Positions 21,978-30,004 of a stretch of 64,000 bases of DNA are shown here, one piece after another. The first letter of the stretch is position 1, and each line of letters starts with the position of its first letter. The notes below the pieces were generated by a model, which saw only the letters and a program-made list of their open reading frames with translations, was not told the DNA's origin and searched no databases. Made by a program: the position numbers and the translations under genes. The stretch spans positions 54,220-118,219 of the forward strand of contig NZ_JAFDVE010000004.1 in NCBI RefSeq assembly GCF_016888005.1, given 5' to 3'. The stretch is from Phycicoccus sp. CSK15P-2 (GTDB lineage: Bacteria; Actinomycetota; Actinomycetes; Actinomycetales; Dermatophilaceae).

Positions 21978-23258
21978 GTGCTGCGCTCGCTCCTCCCGGA
22001 CCTCACCCCGATGCGGCGCAACCCCGACTACCGCCGACTGTGGACCGGCTTCACGCTGTCCAACGTCGGCTCGCAGATGGCCGTCGTCGCGATCGGCCTG
22101 CAGGTGTACGACCTCACCGGGTCGACGGCGTCGGTGGGGGTCGTCGGGCTGTTCGCGCTCGTCCCGCTCGTCGTCATGGGCCTCTACGGCGGGGCGCTGA
22201 TGGACCACCACGATCGCCGGCTCGTCGGGCTCGTCGCATCCGTCGTGGCGTTCGCGACGAGCGTCGTCGCCGCCGCGCAGGCCTGGGCCGGCGTGCAGTC
22301 GGTGTGGCTGCTGTACGTCGTCGTCGCGGTGTGGAGCGGGGCGGCGGCGGTGTCCGGCCCGGCCCGGACGAGCATCTACCCGCGCATCCTCGAGCCCGAG
22401 CAGCTGCCCGCGGCCAACGCGCTGTCGGTGTTCGCGATGAACACCTCGCTCACCGCGGGTCCGCTGCTCTCCGGCGTGCTCGTCGACCTCGGCGGCTACC
22501 GGGCGGCGTACACGGTCGACGCCGTCCTCACCCTCGGTGCGCTGTACAGCCTCTGGCGGCTGCACCCGGTGCTGCCCGAGCCGGACGAGGACGGCGCGCC
22601 CCGCCGCCGAGGGGTGCGCTCGGTGCTCGACGGCTTCGCGTTCCTCGGGACGGCGCCCAACGTGCGGATGACGTTCATCGCGGACATCGCCGCCATGCTG
22701 CTCGCCCAGCCGCGGGTGCTGTTCCCCGCGGCCGGCGCGGTGGTCCTCGGCGGCGGCGCGACGACTGTCGGCGCCCTGTACGCGGCCGCGGCGGTCGGCG
22801 GCATCCTCGCGATGCTCCTCTCCGGCCGGCTCGGTGGCGTGCGCCGGCAGGGTCTGGCGATCCTCGTGAGCGTGGCGGGCTGGGGCGTCGGCATCGCGGG
22901 GTTCGGGGTGGCGCTGCTCGCCGCCGGCGGCGTCCTCGACCGGCGACACGCGTTCCTCGGCGCCCTGGCCGCGATGGCGTTCGCGGGCGCGGCCGACTCG
23001 GTGAGCGCGGTGTTCCGCACGACGATCCTGCAGTCGGCGGCACCGGACCGGATGCGCGGGCGGCTGCAGGGGGTGTTCATCGTCGTCGTCGCGGGTGGCC
23101 CCCGGCTGGGGGAGCTCGCCGGGGGCGGCGTCGCCGAGCGGCTGGGCGAGGGCTGGACGGCCGTCGCCGGTGGAGCGGCGTGCGTGGGCGCCGTCGTCGT
23201 GCTCGGGCTGTGGCAGCGCGGCTTCGTCCGCTACGACGCCCGCCACCCGACCCCGTGA
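21978..23258 (+). CDS. MFS exporter (EntS/MFS_3-like)
   Basis: 426 residues with about 11-12 helices. It begins LTPMRRNPDYRRLWTGFTLSNVGSQM and has LMDHHDRRLVG in the 2-3 loop, ARTSIYPRILEPEQLPAANAL and PDRMRGRLQGVF, all typical of EntS-like siderophore or drug exporters. The GTG at 21978 has GATGAT six bases upstream and no ribosome site. The substrate is unknown; no siderophore genes are near. Confidence 0.85.
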   Translation: MLRSLLPDLTPMRRNPDYRRLWTGFTLSNVGSQMAVVAIGLQVYDLTGSTASVGVVGLFALVPLVVMGLYGGALMDHHDRRLVGLVASVVAFATSVVAAAQAWAGVQSVWLLYVVVAVWSGAAAVSGPARTSIYPRILEPEQLPAANALSVFAMNTSLTAGPLLSGVLVDLGGYRAAYTVDAVLTLGALYSLWRLHPVLPEPDEDGAPRRRGVRSVLDGFAFLGTAPNVRMTFIADIAAMLLAQPRVLFPAAGAVVLGGGATTVGALYAAAAVGGILAMLLSGRLGGVRRQGLAILVSVAGWGVGIAGFGVALLAAGGVLDRRHAFLGALAAMAFAGAADSVSAVFRTTILQSAAPDRMRGRLQGVFIVVVAGGPRLGELAGGGVAERLGEGWTAVAGGAACVGAVVVLGLWQRGFVRYDARHPTP

Positions 23259-23350
23259 CACCCGCCTCTTCTCCGCGGTCCGCACGCCGGCGCCTCCGGG
23301 GCGCCCGGTCACGCGGGGGCCGGCGGCGGAGGTCGGGGCGCGGGGCGGCC

Positions 23351-23356
23351 TAGGGT
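23351..23356 (+). promoter_or_regulatory. -10 box, leaderless pdxH
   Basis: TAGGGT is seven bases ahead of ATG 23364. The spacing decides the start in favour of 23364 over GTG 23355 or ATG 23358, which overlap or abut the box. Confidence 0.5.
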
Positions 23357-23363
23357 GATGGCC

Positions 23364-24041
23364 ATGGACCCGCGGCGCGTCGACTACACCGGTGAGGGCA
23401 TCAGCGAGGACGAGCTGCTCGGGACGCCGTACGCGCAGGTAAAGGCCTGGGTCGACGACGCCGTTACGCGCGCCGACGCGCAGGACGACGTCCCCGAGCC
23501 CTACGCCATGGCGGTCGCGACCGTGGACGCCGACGGCCGGCCGAACGTGCGCACCGTCCTCATGCGGTTCTTCGACGAGCGGGGGCCGGGTTTCGTCACG
23601 GCGACGACCTCGACGAAGGGCCTGGAGCTCGGGGCGAACCCGTCCGTCGCGGCGGGGCTCACCTGGCCGGCGATGTTCCGCGCGGTCCGCTTCCGGGGCC
23701 GGGCGGTGCCCGTCGACGCCGCCGAGCTGCGCGCGTACTGGGCGTCCCGGCCGTGGGCCTCGCGGATCTCGGCCTGGGCGTCGCAGCAGTCGCAGCCCGC
23801 CGGGTCGCGGGCCGACCTCGAGGCCGCGTTCGAGCAGCGGGCCGCGCAGTTCCCGGACCACGGCTCGGACGATGACGTGCCGGTGCCGGACTTCTGGGGC
23901 GGGTACCGCGTCGTGTGCGACGAGGTCGAGCTCTGGGGCGGCCGGCGGGACCGGCTGCACGACCGCATCATCTACACCCGCACCGGGGAGGGCGACCTCG
24001 GAGACGCCGCGTCGTGGGCGGTCTCCCGTCGCCAGCCCTGA
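23364..24041 (+). CDS. pdxH: Pyridoxamine 5'-phosphate oxidase
   Basis: 225 residues from ATG 23364 (MDPRRVDYTGEG). FMN-dependent oxidation of pyridoxamine or pyridoxine phosphate to PLP. Family marks: AMAVATVDADGRPNVRTVLM near residue 50 (FMN and substrate), SRISAWASQQSQP in the middle, and the C-terminal WGGYRVVCDEVELWGGRRDRLHDRI. PLP is the cofactor of SerC encoded 5 kb away, but the genes are not an operon. Confidence 0.92.
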   Translation: MDPRRVDYTGEGISEDELLGTPYAQVKAWVDDAVTRADAQDDVPEPYAMAVATVDADGRPNVRTVLMRFFDERGPGFVTATTSTKGLELGANPSVAAGLTWPAMFRAVRFRGRAVPVDAAELRAYWASRPWASRISAWASQQSQPAGSRADLEAAFEQRAAQFPDHGSDDDVPVPDFWGGYRVVCDEVELWGGRRDRLHDRIIYTRTGEGDLGDAASWAVSRRQP

Positions 24042-24063
24042 CCGCGCCGCCACCACGACTTTC

Positions 24064-24138
24064 TCGCCTGGTGCCGGAACCTCGCGTCGCGCACCCCGAA
24101 GTTCGGGGTGCGAACCGCCACCTTCCGGCATGAGGCGA
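24064..24138. repeat. Large interrupted palindrome between convergent genes
   Basis: Inner stem CGCACCCCGAA (24090-24100), one base, then its complement (24102-24112). Outer arms TCGCCTGGTGCCGGAA (24064-24079) and TTCCGGCATGAGGCGA (24123-24138) pair except at two central positions. The whole 75-bp unit can fold into a cruciform or RNA hairpin between pdxH and the SDR gene. It may act as a bidirectional terminator or be a dispersed palindromic repeat. Confidence 0.65.
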
Positions 24139-24198
24139 AAAAGGGTGGGACCAGGGGAGCGGGGGGGGCGGGGAGCAGGGAAGGTGCGGGGTGGTGGG

Positions 24199-24954
24199 TC
24201 AGGAGATGCGGTGCACCTTGTGCGGGGCGGCCTGGGCCCGCGGCTTGATGACGAGGAGGTCGACGTTGACGTGGGCCGGCCGGGTGGCCATCCACACGAC
24301 GGCGTCGGCGACGTCCTCGGCGACGAGCGGGCCGGGCACGCCCTCGTACACCTTGTCGGCCTTCTCCTGGTCGCCGTCGAACCGGGTGAGCGAGAACTCC
24401 TCCGTGTGCACCATCCCGGGAGCGATCTCGGTGACCCGCACCGGCTCGTCGTAGAGCTCGAGCCGCAGCGTCTCGGTCATCACGTGCACACCGTGCTTGG
24501 CCACGGTGTAGCCGCCGCCACCCTCGTACGCGAGCAGCCCGGCGATCGACCCGACGTTGACGACCACACCCTCGCCGTCGGCGGCCCGTAGCGCCGGCAG
24601 CAGCGCCTTCGTCACCCGCAGGGTCCCGAGGACGTTCGTGTCGTACATCCGCTGCCAGAGGTCGAGGTCGGCCTCGGCCACCGGCTCCAGCCCGAGCGCG
24701 CCGCCCGCGTTGTTGACGAGGACGTGGACGGTCCCGCCCGCCACCTCCGCGAGCCGGGCGACGTCGGCGTCGACGGTGACGTCGCAGGTGACGGCGACGC
24801 CACCGACCTCGGCCGCGAGCGCCTCGACACGGTCGGCCCGCCGGGCCGCGCACACGACCCGGAAGCCCTCTGCGGCGAGCAGCCGGGCGGTGGCGGCACC
24901 GATGCCGCTGCTCGCGCCGGTGACGACCGCCGTGCGCGGTTCCGTGCTGCTCAT
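24199..24954 (-). CDS. Short-chain dehydrogenase/reductase
   Basis: 251 residues, classical SDR. TGASSGIG is the cofactor loop, NNAG is at about residue 85, the catalytic serine is in NVGSIAGLL and the pair Y-K in YTVAKHG. The fold suggests an NADP-dependent oxidoreductase of the YdfG/serine 3-dehydrogenase type. ATG 24954 overlaps the stop of the upstream hotdog gene by four bases, so they form an operon. Substrate unknown. Confidence 0.87.
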   Translation of the reverse strand: MSSTEPRTAVVTGASSGIGAATARLLAAEGFRVVCAARRADRVEALAAEVGGVAVTCDVTVDADVARLAEVAGGTVHVLVNNAGGALGLEPVAEADLDLWQRMYDTNVLGTLRVTKALLPALRAADGEGVVVNVGSIAGLLAYEGGGGYTVAKHGVHVMTETLRLELYDEPVRVTEIAPGMVHTEEFSLTRFDGDQEKADKVYEGVPGPLVAEDVADAVVWMATRPAHVNVDLLVIKPRAQAAPHKVHRIS

Positions 24955-25691
24955 GACGTCACCGGGGGTCGGAAGCTCGCGGGGTCGACGGCGATCCAGG
25001 TGGACTCGGCACGGCCCAGCATCTCGCCGTCGGCCGCGTGCAGCACCGACGCGGCACGGTGTCGCCGGCCGTCCCCGCCGCGCTTCCAGGCCGTGACGAC
25101 GAGCTCCTCGCCGGGGCTCGGCACCCGCCAGACGCGGGCGGTCATCGTGCCGAGGACCATCGGGCGGCCCGCGACCCCCGCCGCCCAGCCGCCGGGGCAG
25201 TCGAGCGCCGCCCACGACACGGCACGGCTGACGTCCTCGGTGACGGTCCAGGTGGTGGCGTACCGGCCCGAGCCGTCGGCGAGCGGGCCCGGGCGCAGGT
25301 GCAGGCCGTCGCCCTGCGGGCGTGCGGTGCCGCACGCGAAGCACAGCGGGAACGGATGGTCCGCCGCGCCCTCGTAGCGCTCCTCGGCGGCCCGCGCCTC
25401 GTCGGGAGTGGCCGGGGCGGGCACCGGCTCGTCGAGCTCGGCGACCGGTGACCCCGTGGCGACGAGGACGTCGCCGTCGAGGAGGCGGAGCACCGGGGTG
25501 CCGCTCAGGACCTCGGGGTCGTCGGCGACGACCGCCATCGGGCGGTCGAGCGGGGGCGGCGAGCTCAGCCGGACGCTCACGGCGGGGGCGTCGATGGCGT
25601 TGCGGACGTGGGACGCCAGGGCCCCGCCGACCCAGCCGCCGTTCGCCGAGTCGGGCGGCCCGCAGTAGTGCCGGGGGACGGTCAGCTCCAC
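24951..25691 (-). CDS. Hotdog-fold acyl-CoA thioesterase-like protein
   Basis: 246 residues. The halves GGWVGGALASHVR and CPGGWAAGVAGRPMVLGTMTARV resemble two hotdog helices, as in double-hotdog thioesterases, and FPLCFACGTARP is a CxxC segment found in related actinobacterial proteins. Assignment is by general pattern only. GTG 25691 follows TAGGTT by six bases (leaderless). Co-translated with the SDR, which suggests an acyl-CoA or lipid step. Confidence 0.65.
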   Translation of the reverse strand: MELTVPRHYCGPPDSANGGWVGGALASHVRNAIDAPAVSVRLSSPPPLDRPMAVVADDPEVLSGTPVLRLLDGDVLVATGSPVAELDEPVPAPATPDEARAAEERYEGAADHPFPLCFACGTARPQGDGLHLRPGPLADGSGRYATTWTVTEDVSRAVSWAALDCPGGWAAGVAGRPMVLGTMTARVWRVPSPGEELVVTAWKRGGDGRRHRAASVLHAADGEMLGRAESTWIAVDPASFRPPVTS

Positions 25692-25697
25692 GCGGCC

Positions 25698-25703
25698 AAC
25701 CTA
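25698..25703 (-). promoter_or_regulatory. -10 box of hotdog-SDR operon
   Basis: TAGGTT on the minus strand, six bases from the GTG at 25691. Confidence 0.5.
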
Positions 25704-25760
25704 ACCGAGGCCGCCGCCGGAGGACCATGGGTGGCGCGCTCGGGGTCCGGAAGGAGAGTA

Positions 25761-25778
25761 TCTTGATGTCGAGATAGT
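25761..25778. promoter_or_regulatory. Palindromic operator before MFS-ideR operon
   Basis: TATCTTGATGTCGAGATA is an 18-base near-perfect palindrome (one mismatched pair) located 10 bases ahead of the MFS start, directly before the ribosome site GGGAGGGG. Its position suggests repression by an unidentified dimeric regulator. Confidence 0.55.
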
Positions 25779-25788
25779 CGGGAGGGGT

Positions 25789-27003
25789 ATGGCGGAGGAG
25801 TTCTCGCTGCGGCGGGTCGCGGTCCCGGCCTTCGGGCCCACGGCGACGTGGTCGGTCGGTCTCGGCGCGGCCATGCCGGTCATCGCGCTGAGCGCCCGGG
25901 ACCTCGGCGCGTCGGTCTCGCTCGCCGCTCTCTTCGCCGGCCTCGGCACGGTGGCCGAGCTCCTCTCGGCCGTCCCCGCCGGCGTGCTCGTCGACCGGTT
26001 GGGGGAGCGCCGGGCGCTCGTCCTCGCGGGCGTCGCGGACGCTGCGGCCTCGTTCGTGGCCATGCTCGCCCCGTCCCTGTGGGTGTTCGCCCTCGCGATG
26101 GTCCTCACCGGGCCGACGGGTGCGGTCTTCCTCCTCGCCCGGCAGTCCTACCTCACCGCCGCGGCGCCTGTGTCGATGCGTGCCCGGGCGATGTCGACGC
26201 TCGGCGGGGTCACCCGCATCGGGCTGTTCGTCGGCCCGTTCCTCGGCGCGCCCCTCGTGCACGCGGCGGGTCCCCAGGCCGCGTTCGGCATCGCGGTCGT
26301 CGGTGGCCTCGTCGCGGCGGCGGTCGCCTGGGCCTCACCGGACCTCGGCGCGCACGCGCGACCCGTGGGCGCGGCCCACGAGGTGGCCCGGGTGCCGGTG
26401 CTCGAGGTCGTCCGCCGGCACCGGGCGGTGCTGGCGACCGTCGGGCTCGGCGTCCTCGCGATCGGCCTGGCCCGGTCGTCCCGCGTCGTCGTCGTCCCGC
26501 TGTGGGCCGAGCACGTCGGGCTCACGGCCGCCCAGACCTCGCTCGTGTTCGGGGTCGCCGGCCTCGTCGAGGTCGTCCTCTTCTACCCGGCCGGCTCGCT
26601 CATGGACCGCCGTGGCCGGGTGTGGGTGGCGTTTCCCGTCACCGTCCTGCTGGGGCTCGGGCTGCTCGTCCTGCCACTCACCGGATCGCTCCTGGCCGTC
26701 GGGGCCGTGGCTGCCGTCATGTCGGTCGGCAACGGTCTCGGCTCGGGCATCGTCATGACGCTGGGGGCGGATGCCGCGCCGGATGTCGGCCGCGCCCCCT
26801 TCCTCGGCGTGTGGCGGCTGCTCTCCCTCGTCGGGCACAACGGTGCCTCGGTGGTGGTCGGGGGGCTGGCGGCGGTGGCCTCGATCGGGGCCGCCAGTGT
26901 CGCCGTGGGCGCGCTCGCGCTGGTCGGGGGCCTGTGGCTCCTGCGTTGGCTGCCGCGCTACGACCCGCGACGGGCGGCGCCGCCCGTCGGTGCGGCGGAC
27001 TAG
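25789..27003 (+). CDS. MFS transporter upstream of IdeR-type repressor
   Basis: 404 residues, about 12 helices. Motif A appears as GVLVDRLGERRALVL, and GSLMDRRGRVWVA is the equivalent loop in the second half, showing the internal MFS repeat. The ATG has a strong ribosome site (GGGAGGGG). Only nine bases separate it from the metal-responsive repressor, so metal-linked export (siderophore, chelate) is possible but not shown. Confidence 0.83.
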   Translation: MAEEFSLRRVAVPAFGPTATWSVGLGAAMPVIALSARDLGASVSLAALFAGLGTVAELLSAVPAGVLVDRLGERRALVLAGVADAAASFVAMLAPSLWVFALAMVLTGPTGAVFLLARQSYLTAAAPVSMRARAMSTLGGVTRIGLFVGPFLGAPLVHAAGPQAAFGIAVVGGLVAAAVAWASPDLGAHARPVGAAHEVARVPVLEVVRRHRAVLATVGLGVLAIGLARSSRVVVVPLWAEHVGLTAAQTSLVFGVAGLVEVVLFYPAGSLMDRRGRVWVAFPVTVLLGLGLLVLPLTGSLLAVGAVAAVMSVGNGLGSGIVMTLGADAAPDVGRAPFLGVWRLLSLVGHNGASVVVGGLAAVASIGAASVAVGALALVGGLWLLRWLPRYDPRRAAPPVGAAD

Positions 27004-27006
27004 GCT
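27001..27006 (+). promoter_or_regulatory. -10 box, leaderless ideR
   Basis: TAGGCT overlaps the MFS stop codon and lies six bases ahead of the GTG at 27013, so the repressor probably has its own promoter. Confidence 0.5.
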
Positions 27007-27012
27007 GGCGGG

Positions 27013-27711
27013 GTGACGGACCTCATCGACACCACGGAGATGTACCTCCGGACCATCTTCGAACTCGAGGAAGAGGGCATCCCTCCGCTCCGGGCCCGTA
27101 TCGCCGAGCGGTTGGGGCACTCCGGGCCCACCGTCTCCCAGACCGTCGCCCGGATGGAGCGCGACGGTCTGCTGAGCGTCGGGGGGGACCGCCACCTCGA
27201 GCTGAGCGAGGAGGGGCGTCTGCTGGCCACCCGCGTCATGCGCAAGCACCGCATCGCCGAGCGCCTGCTCGTCGACGTCATCGGTCTCGAGTGGGAGTAC
27301 GTCCACGAGGAGGCCTGCCGGTGGGAGCACGTCATGTCCGACCGCGTCGAGCGCAAGATCCTCGAGATCCTGCCCAGCCATCTCGAGTCGCCGTACGGCA
27401 ACCCGATCCCGGGCCTCGACGAGCTCGGTGAGGTCGGCGAGGTCGTCGACTTCCGGCTCGGGCTCAGCACCCTCGACAGCGTGGCCGCCGCGGACCCCGT
27501 GGAGGTCGTCGTGCGTCGGATCGGCGAACCGGTCCAGGTCGACCACGAGGCGCTCGGCCTGCTCACCGAGGCCGGCCTGCTCCCGGGGCAGCCCGCGCAG
27601 GTGCGTCGTGACGGGGACCGGGTCGTCGTGAGCCGCGACGGCGCGGACGAGGCCACCGGCGTCTCGCTGCCCCTCGACATCGCGACCCACGTCTTCGTGG
27701 CCCCCGTCTGA
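27013..27711 (+). CDS. ideR: Iron-dependent repressor of the DtxR/IdeR family
   Basis: 232 residues. All classical DtxR metal ligands are at the standard positions: M10, C102, E105 and H106 (primary site) and H79, E83, H98 (ancillary site). The winged helix has HSGPTVSQTVARMERDGLL and the C-terminal SH3-like domain is present (from about 150). With Fe2+ bound such proteins repress siderophore and uptake genes and regulate iron storage. The length equals that of mycobacterial IdeR (about 230). Confidence 0.92.
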   Translation: MTDLIDTTEMYLRTIFELEEEGIPPLRARIAERLGHSGPTVSQTVARMERDGLLSVGGDRHLELSEEGRLLATRVMRKHRIAERLLVDVIGLEWEYVHEEACRWEHVMSDRVERKILEILPSHLESPYGNPIPGLDELGEVGEVVDFRLGLSTLDSVAAADPVEVVVRRIGEPVQVDHEALGLLTEAGLLPGQPAQVRRDGDRVVVSRDGADEATGVSLPLDIATHVFVAPV

Positions 27712-27823
27712 CGGCCGTTCCTGAGAACACGCCCAGGCAACGCGTTACCGAAACGTGACGTGAGGGCCTCCGGTACCGTACGGTGACTCGCGAGTAGTAC
27801 ACCGCCCCGGAAGAGATCTGCCT

Positions 27824-28618
27824 GTGCGTTCCACCCGCCACACCGGTCGTCGCCGCGCGCCTGGCCGCGTACGCCGCCTGCCCGACGGCTTCCCGCGCCT
27901 CGGCGCCTCGTTCGCGATGAAGTCTGTCGCGAGCCTCGGTGTCGTCGGCGGCGCCGCCGTCGCCCTGACCATCCCGGCCGAGATCGCCGACGCCGGGACC
28001 GAGCCCGCGGCCGTCGCCGCCGACTCCCTGACCGCCGCGGCGCTCGTCGAGCGAGGCTCGTCCGAACGCGCCTCGCGGTCGGACTCCCGGGAGGTGCCCG
28101 CTCCCGCCGTCTCGGCTCCGGCCGGCGCGACGCCACGCCAGCCCGAGGCCGTCGGCGTCGGTGGCGTCAAGGCCGTCGCGAAACCGACGCCCAAGCCCAC
28201 CCCCACCCCGAAGCCCGCGGCGGAGAGCTCGCCCTCCGGGTCGTCGAGCGCCTCGGTCACGGCCAAGTCCTGGTCCGGTTCGCTCACCGGCAGGTGCACG
28301 GGCATCGGGCTCATCCCCAACGCGCAGCGACTGTGCTCGGCCGTCGACTCCGCCTACGGGCCGCCGTCCATCGGCGGACGCCGGGCCTCCAACGACGAGC
28401 ACGGCACGGGCCAGGCCATCGACTTCATGATCGGCAGTGCGGCCCAGGGGGACGCGATCGCCGCGTACGTCCAGGCGCACGTCGGTGAGTTCAACGTCAA
28501 GTACCTCATCTGGCAGCAGCGCTACTGGGCTCCCGGCGAGGGCTGGAAGATGATGGCCGACCGCGGCTCCGCGACCGCCAACCACTACGACCACGTCCAC
28601 GTCACCTGCAACTTCTGA
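27824..28618 (+). CDS. Secreted protein with ARB-07466-type C-terminal domain
   Basis: 264 residues. An arginine-rich head and one hydrophobic segment (SVASLGVVGGAAVALTIPAEI) act as signal or anchor, then a disordered linker with VGVGGVKAVAKPTPKPTPTP (about 108-127). The last 115 residues contain CTGIGLIPNAQRLCSAV, DEHGTGQAIDFMIG and ANHYDHVHVTC, a peptidase-M15-like arrangement of H, D and H as in ARB-07466 domains of actinobacterial wall proteins. Likely a peptidoglycan-associated hydrolase; activity not proven. GTG start at 27824; a strong hairpin ends the transcript. Confidence 0.78.
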   Translation: MRSTRHTGRRRAPGRVRRLPDGFPRLGASFAMKSVASLGVVGGAAVALTIPAEIADAGTEPAAVAADSLTAAALVERGSSERASRSDSREVPAPAVSAPAGATPRQPEAVGVGGVKAVAKPTPKPTPTPKPAAESSPSGSSSASVTAKSWSGSLTGRCTGIGLIPNAQRLCSAVDSAYGPPSIGGRRASNDEHGTGQAIDFMIGSAAQGDAIAAYVQAHVGEFNVKYLIWQQRYWAPGEGWKMMADRGSATANHYDHVHVTCNF

Positions 28619-28626
28619 CGTCGACC

Positions 28627-28664
28627 ACGAGGCCCCGACCGGACACCTCCGGTCGGGGCCTCGT
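28627..28664 (+). terminator. Intrinsic-type hairpin
   Basis: ACGAGGCCCCGACCGGA, loop CACC, and the exact complement: a 17-bp perfect stem nine bases after the stop codon. No U-run. Confidence 0.8.
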
Positions 28665-28734
28665 CGCATGTCGACGGCCAGCCGGGGCGACCGGTCCGGG
28701 TGACGAACCCTGAGAGATTCCTTCGTGACCGTTC

Positions 28735-28764
28735 TGTGACCAGGGGCCGTTCCGGTGCTACGTT
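28735..28764 (+). promoter_or_regulatory. Sigma-A-like promoter of the riboswitch transcript
   Basis: GTGACC (28736-28741) and TACGTT (28759-28764) are 17 bases apart, a good housekeeping promoter about 75 bases before the riboswitch aptamer. Confidence 0.55.
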
Positions 28765-28835
28765 CGTCACGGCTCGACCACGCATCGGTCGAGCACCCGT
28801 GGCGGACGCCGAGTCCTGTCAGTCGCCGCGGGCCC

Positions 28836-28976
28836 TCGTTGACAATCCGCTGGCAGGAGCGGGGGACCCAATTCCGGGGCCGTGTCCGCACGGTCCCTCG
28901 GGGTGAAGCCGGACGGCCCTCGGGCCGCACGGCCGGGCGACCTCAGCCCGAACCCGACAGCTGACCCCGCAGGCTC
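28836..28976 (+). ncRNA. c-di-AMP riboswitch (ydaO/yuaA class)
   Basis: The conserved elements follow one another in order: AGGAGCGGGGGACCCA (28856-28871), a variable G/C stem, CGGGGTGAAGCCGG (28899-28912), a second variable stem, GGGCGACCTCAGCCCGAA (28934-28951) and CCGACAGCTGACCCCGCAGGC (near 28953-28973). This is the aptamer found before rpf and NlpC/P60 genes in actinobacteria; it turns expression down when cyclic di-AMP is high. It ends about 13 bases from the start of the NlpC/P60 gene. Confidence 0.88.
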
Positions 28977-28988
28977 GAGAGGTGTGTT

Positions 28989-29804
28989 GTGTCCGATCGC
29001 ATGTCCGTCGGGCGGCATCGCAGTGCCGACCCGTACAGCCCCGTCGCCGAGCTCTCGACCATCGTCCGTACCGCCGCAGGCGCCGGTGCCCGAGCGTCCG
29101 CCGTCCTGGCCGCCTCCGGCGGTCTCGCCGCCGCCGTCGCCGTCCCGGCCCACGGCCACCCCGCCCTGATGGGCGGGTCGTCCACGTCGTCGTCGGCCTC
29201 CTCGGCCCTCGTCGCCGCCACACCCGCCGCGTTCACCACGAGCGGTGCGGCACAGAAGCCGGCCGTCGTCGCCCCGGAGGTGGCCGCCCCCGTGGCGTCC
29301 GACCCCGTCGGCGTCGCCGGCATCAAGGCCGTCGCGAAGCCCAAACCCGAGCCGAAGCCGAAGGCCGAGACCGAGCAGGTCGTCCAGGAGGCCGTCCAGG
29401 AGCGTTCCCGCACCGCCGCGGCGAGCCGCTCGGTCACCCGCTCCGCCCCGGCCAAGGCCGTCCCGCAGTCCTCGAGCCAGGTCGTCAACATCGCCCGCGG
29501 ACTGCTCGGCATCCCCTACTCCTACGGCGGGACGAGCCCCAGCACGGGCTTCGACTGCTCCGGCTTCACGTCGTACGTCTTCGGCAAGGCCGGCATCTCG
29601 CTGCCGCGCACGGCCTCGCAGCAGCAGGCGGCCGCCACGCCGGTCAGCGACCCGCAGCCCGGTGACCTCGTGTTCTTCGGCTCCCCGGCCTGGCACGTCG
29701 GCATCTACACCGGCAACGGGATGATGATCGACAGCCCGCGCGAGGGGAAGTCCACCTCGGAGCGGTCGCTGTTCAGCGGCGTCAGCGGGTACGGCCGCTT
29801 CTGA
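28989..29804 (+). CDS. NlpC/P60 peptidoglycan endopeptidase
   Basis: 271 residues. A signal or anchor segment (about 30-56) and a charged low-complexity linker holding [20 protein letters not shown] lead to a C-terminal NlpC/P60 domain (about 160-271). Catalytic C190 is in [12 protein letters not shown] and H236 in AWHVGIYTG. It cuts peptide stems in peptidoglycan. Start GTG 28989 with GAGAGG upstream. Controlled by the c-di-AMP riboswitch in its leader, consistent with wall-remodelling control by this second messenger. Confidence 0.92.
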   Translation: MSDRMSVGRHRSADPYSPVAELSTIVRTAAGAGARASAVLAASGGLAAAVAVPAHGHPALMGGSSTSSSASSALVAATPAAFTTSGAAQKPAVVAPEVAAPVASDPVGVAGIKAVAKPKPEPKPKAETEQVVQEAVQERSRTAAASRSVTRSAPAKAVPQSSSQVVNIARGLLGIPYSYGGTSPSTGFDCSGFTSYVFGKAGISLPRTASQQQAAATPVSDPQPGDLVFFGSPAWHVGIYTGNGMMIDSPREGKSTSERSLFSGVSGYGRF

Positions 29805-29824
29805 CCTTCCCGGACGCCCCACCT

Positions 29825-29860
29825 CGACGGACCCCGGACGATCTCGTCCGGGGTCCGTCG
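29825..29860 (+). terminator. Intrinsic-type hairpin
   Basis: CGACGGACCCCGGACGA and its exact complement separated by two bases, a 17-bp stem 20 bases after the NlpC/P60 stop. A further 9-bp inverted repeat, TCCCGTCCG (29881-29889) with CGGACGGGA (29907-29915), follows within the leader of the next gene. Confidence 0.8.
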
Positions 29861-30004
29861 GTGTCGTGTGTCGTCGGTATTCCCGTCCGGTCCGGTCCCG
29901 GACGTTCGGACGGGATGTCCCCACCGACCGGTCCGAACGACCCACTCGACGTGCGCGGCGACGGGCCCCTCGGAGACAATCGGGCGGCAAGCAGAGGCCC
30001 ACTC

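Noticed and set aside
20247..24131. Open minus-strand frame of nearly 1300 codons
   Set aside because: It is antisense or out of frame to citrate synthase, the NYN gene, an MFS gene and pdxH and has the Arg/Pro/Gly-rich composition of a high-GC shadow.
25695..25705. CCAACCTAACC resembling half of an IdeR/DtxR box near the ideR operon
   Set aside because: The left half-site is absent, and on the minus strand TAGGTT fits a -10 box exactly six bases from the GTG at 25691.
29861..30004. In-frame N-terminal extension of the GGDEF-EAL protein
   Set aside because: It overlaps a terminator and an inverted repeat and adds no conserved residues; GAGG precedes the ATG at 30005.
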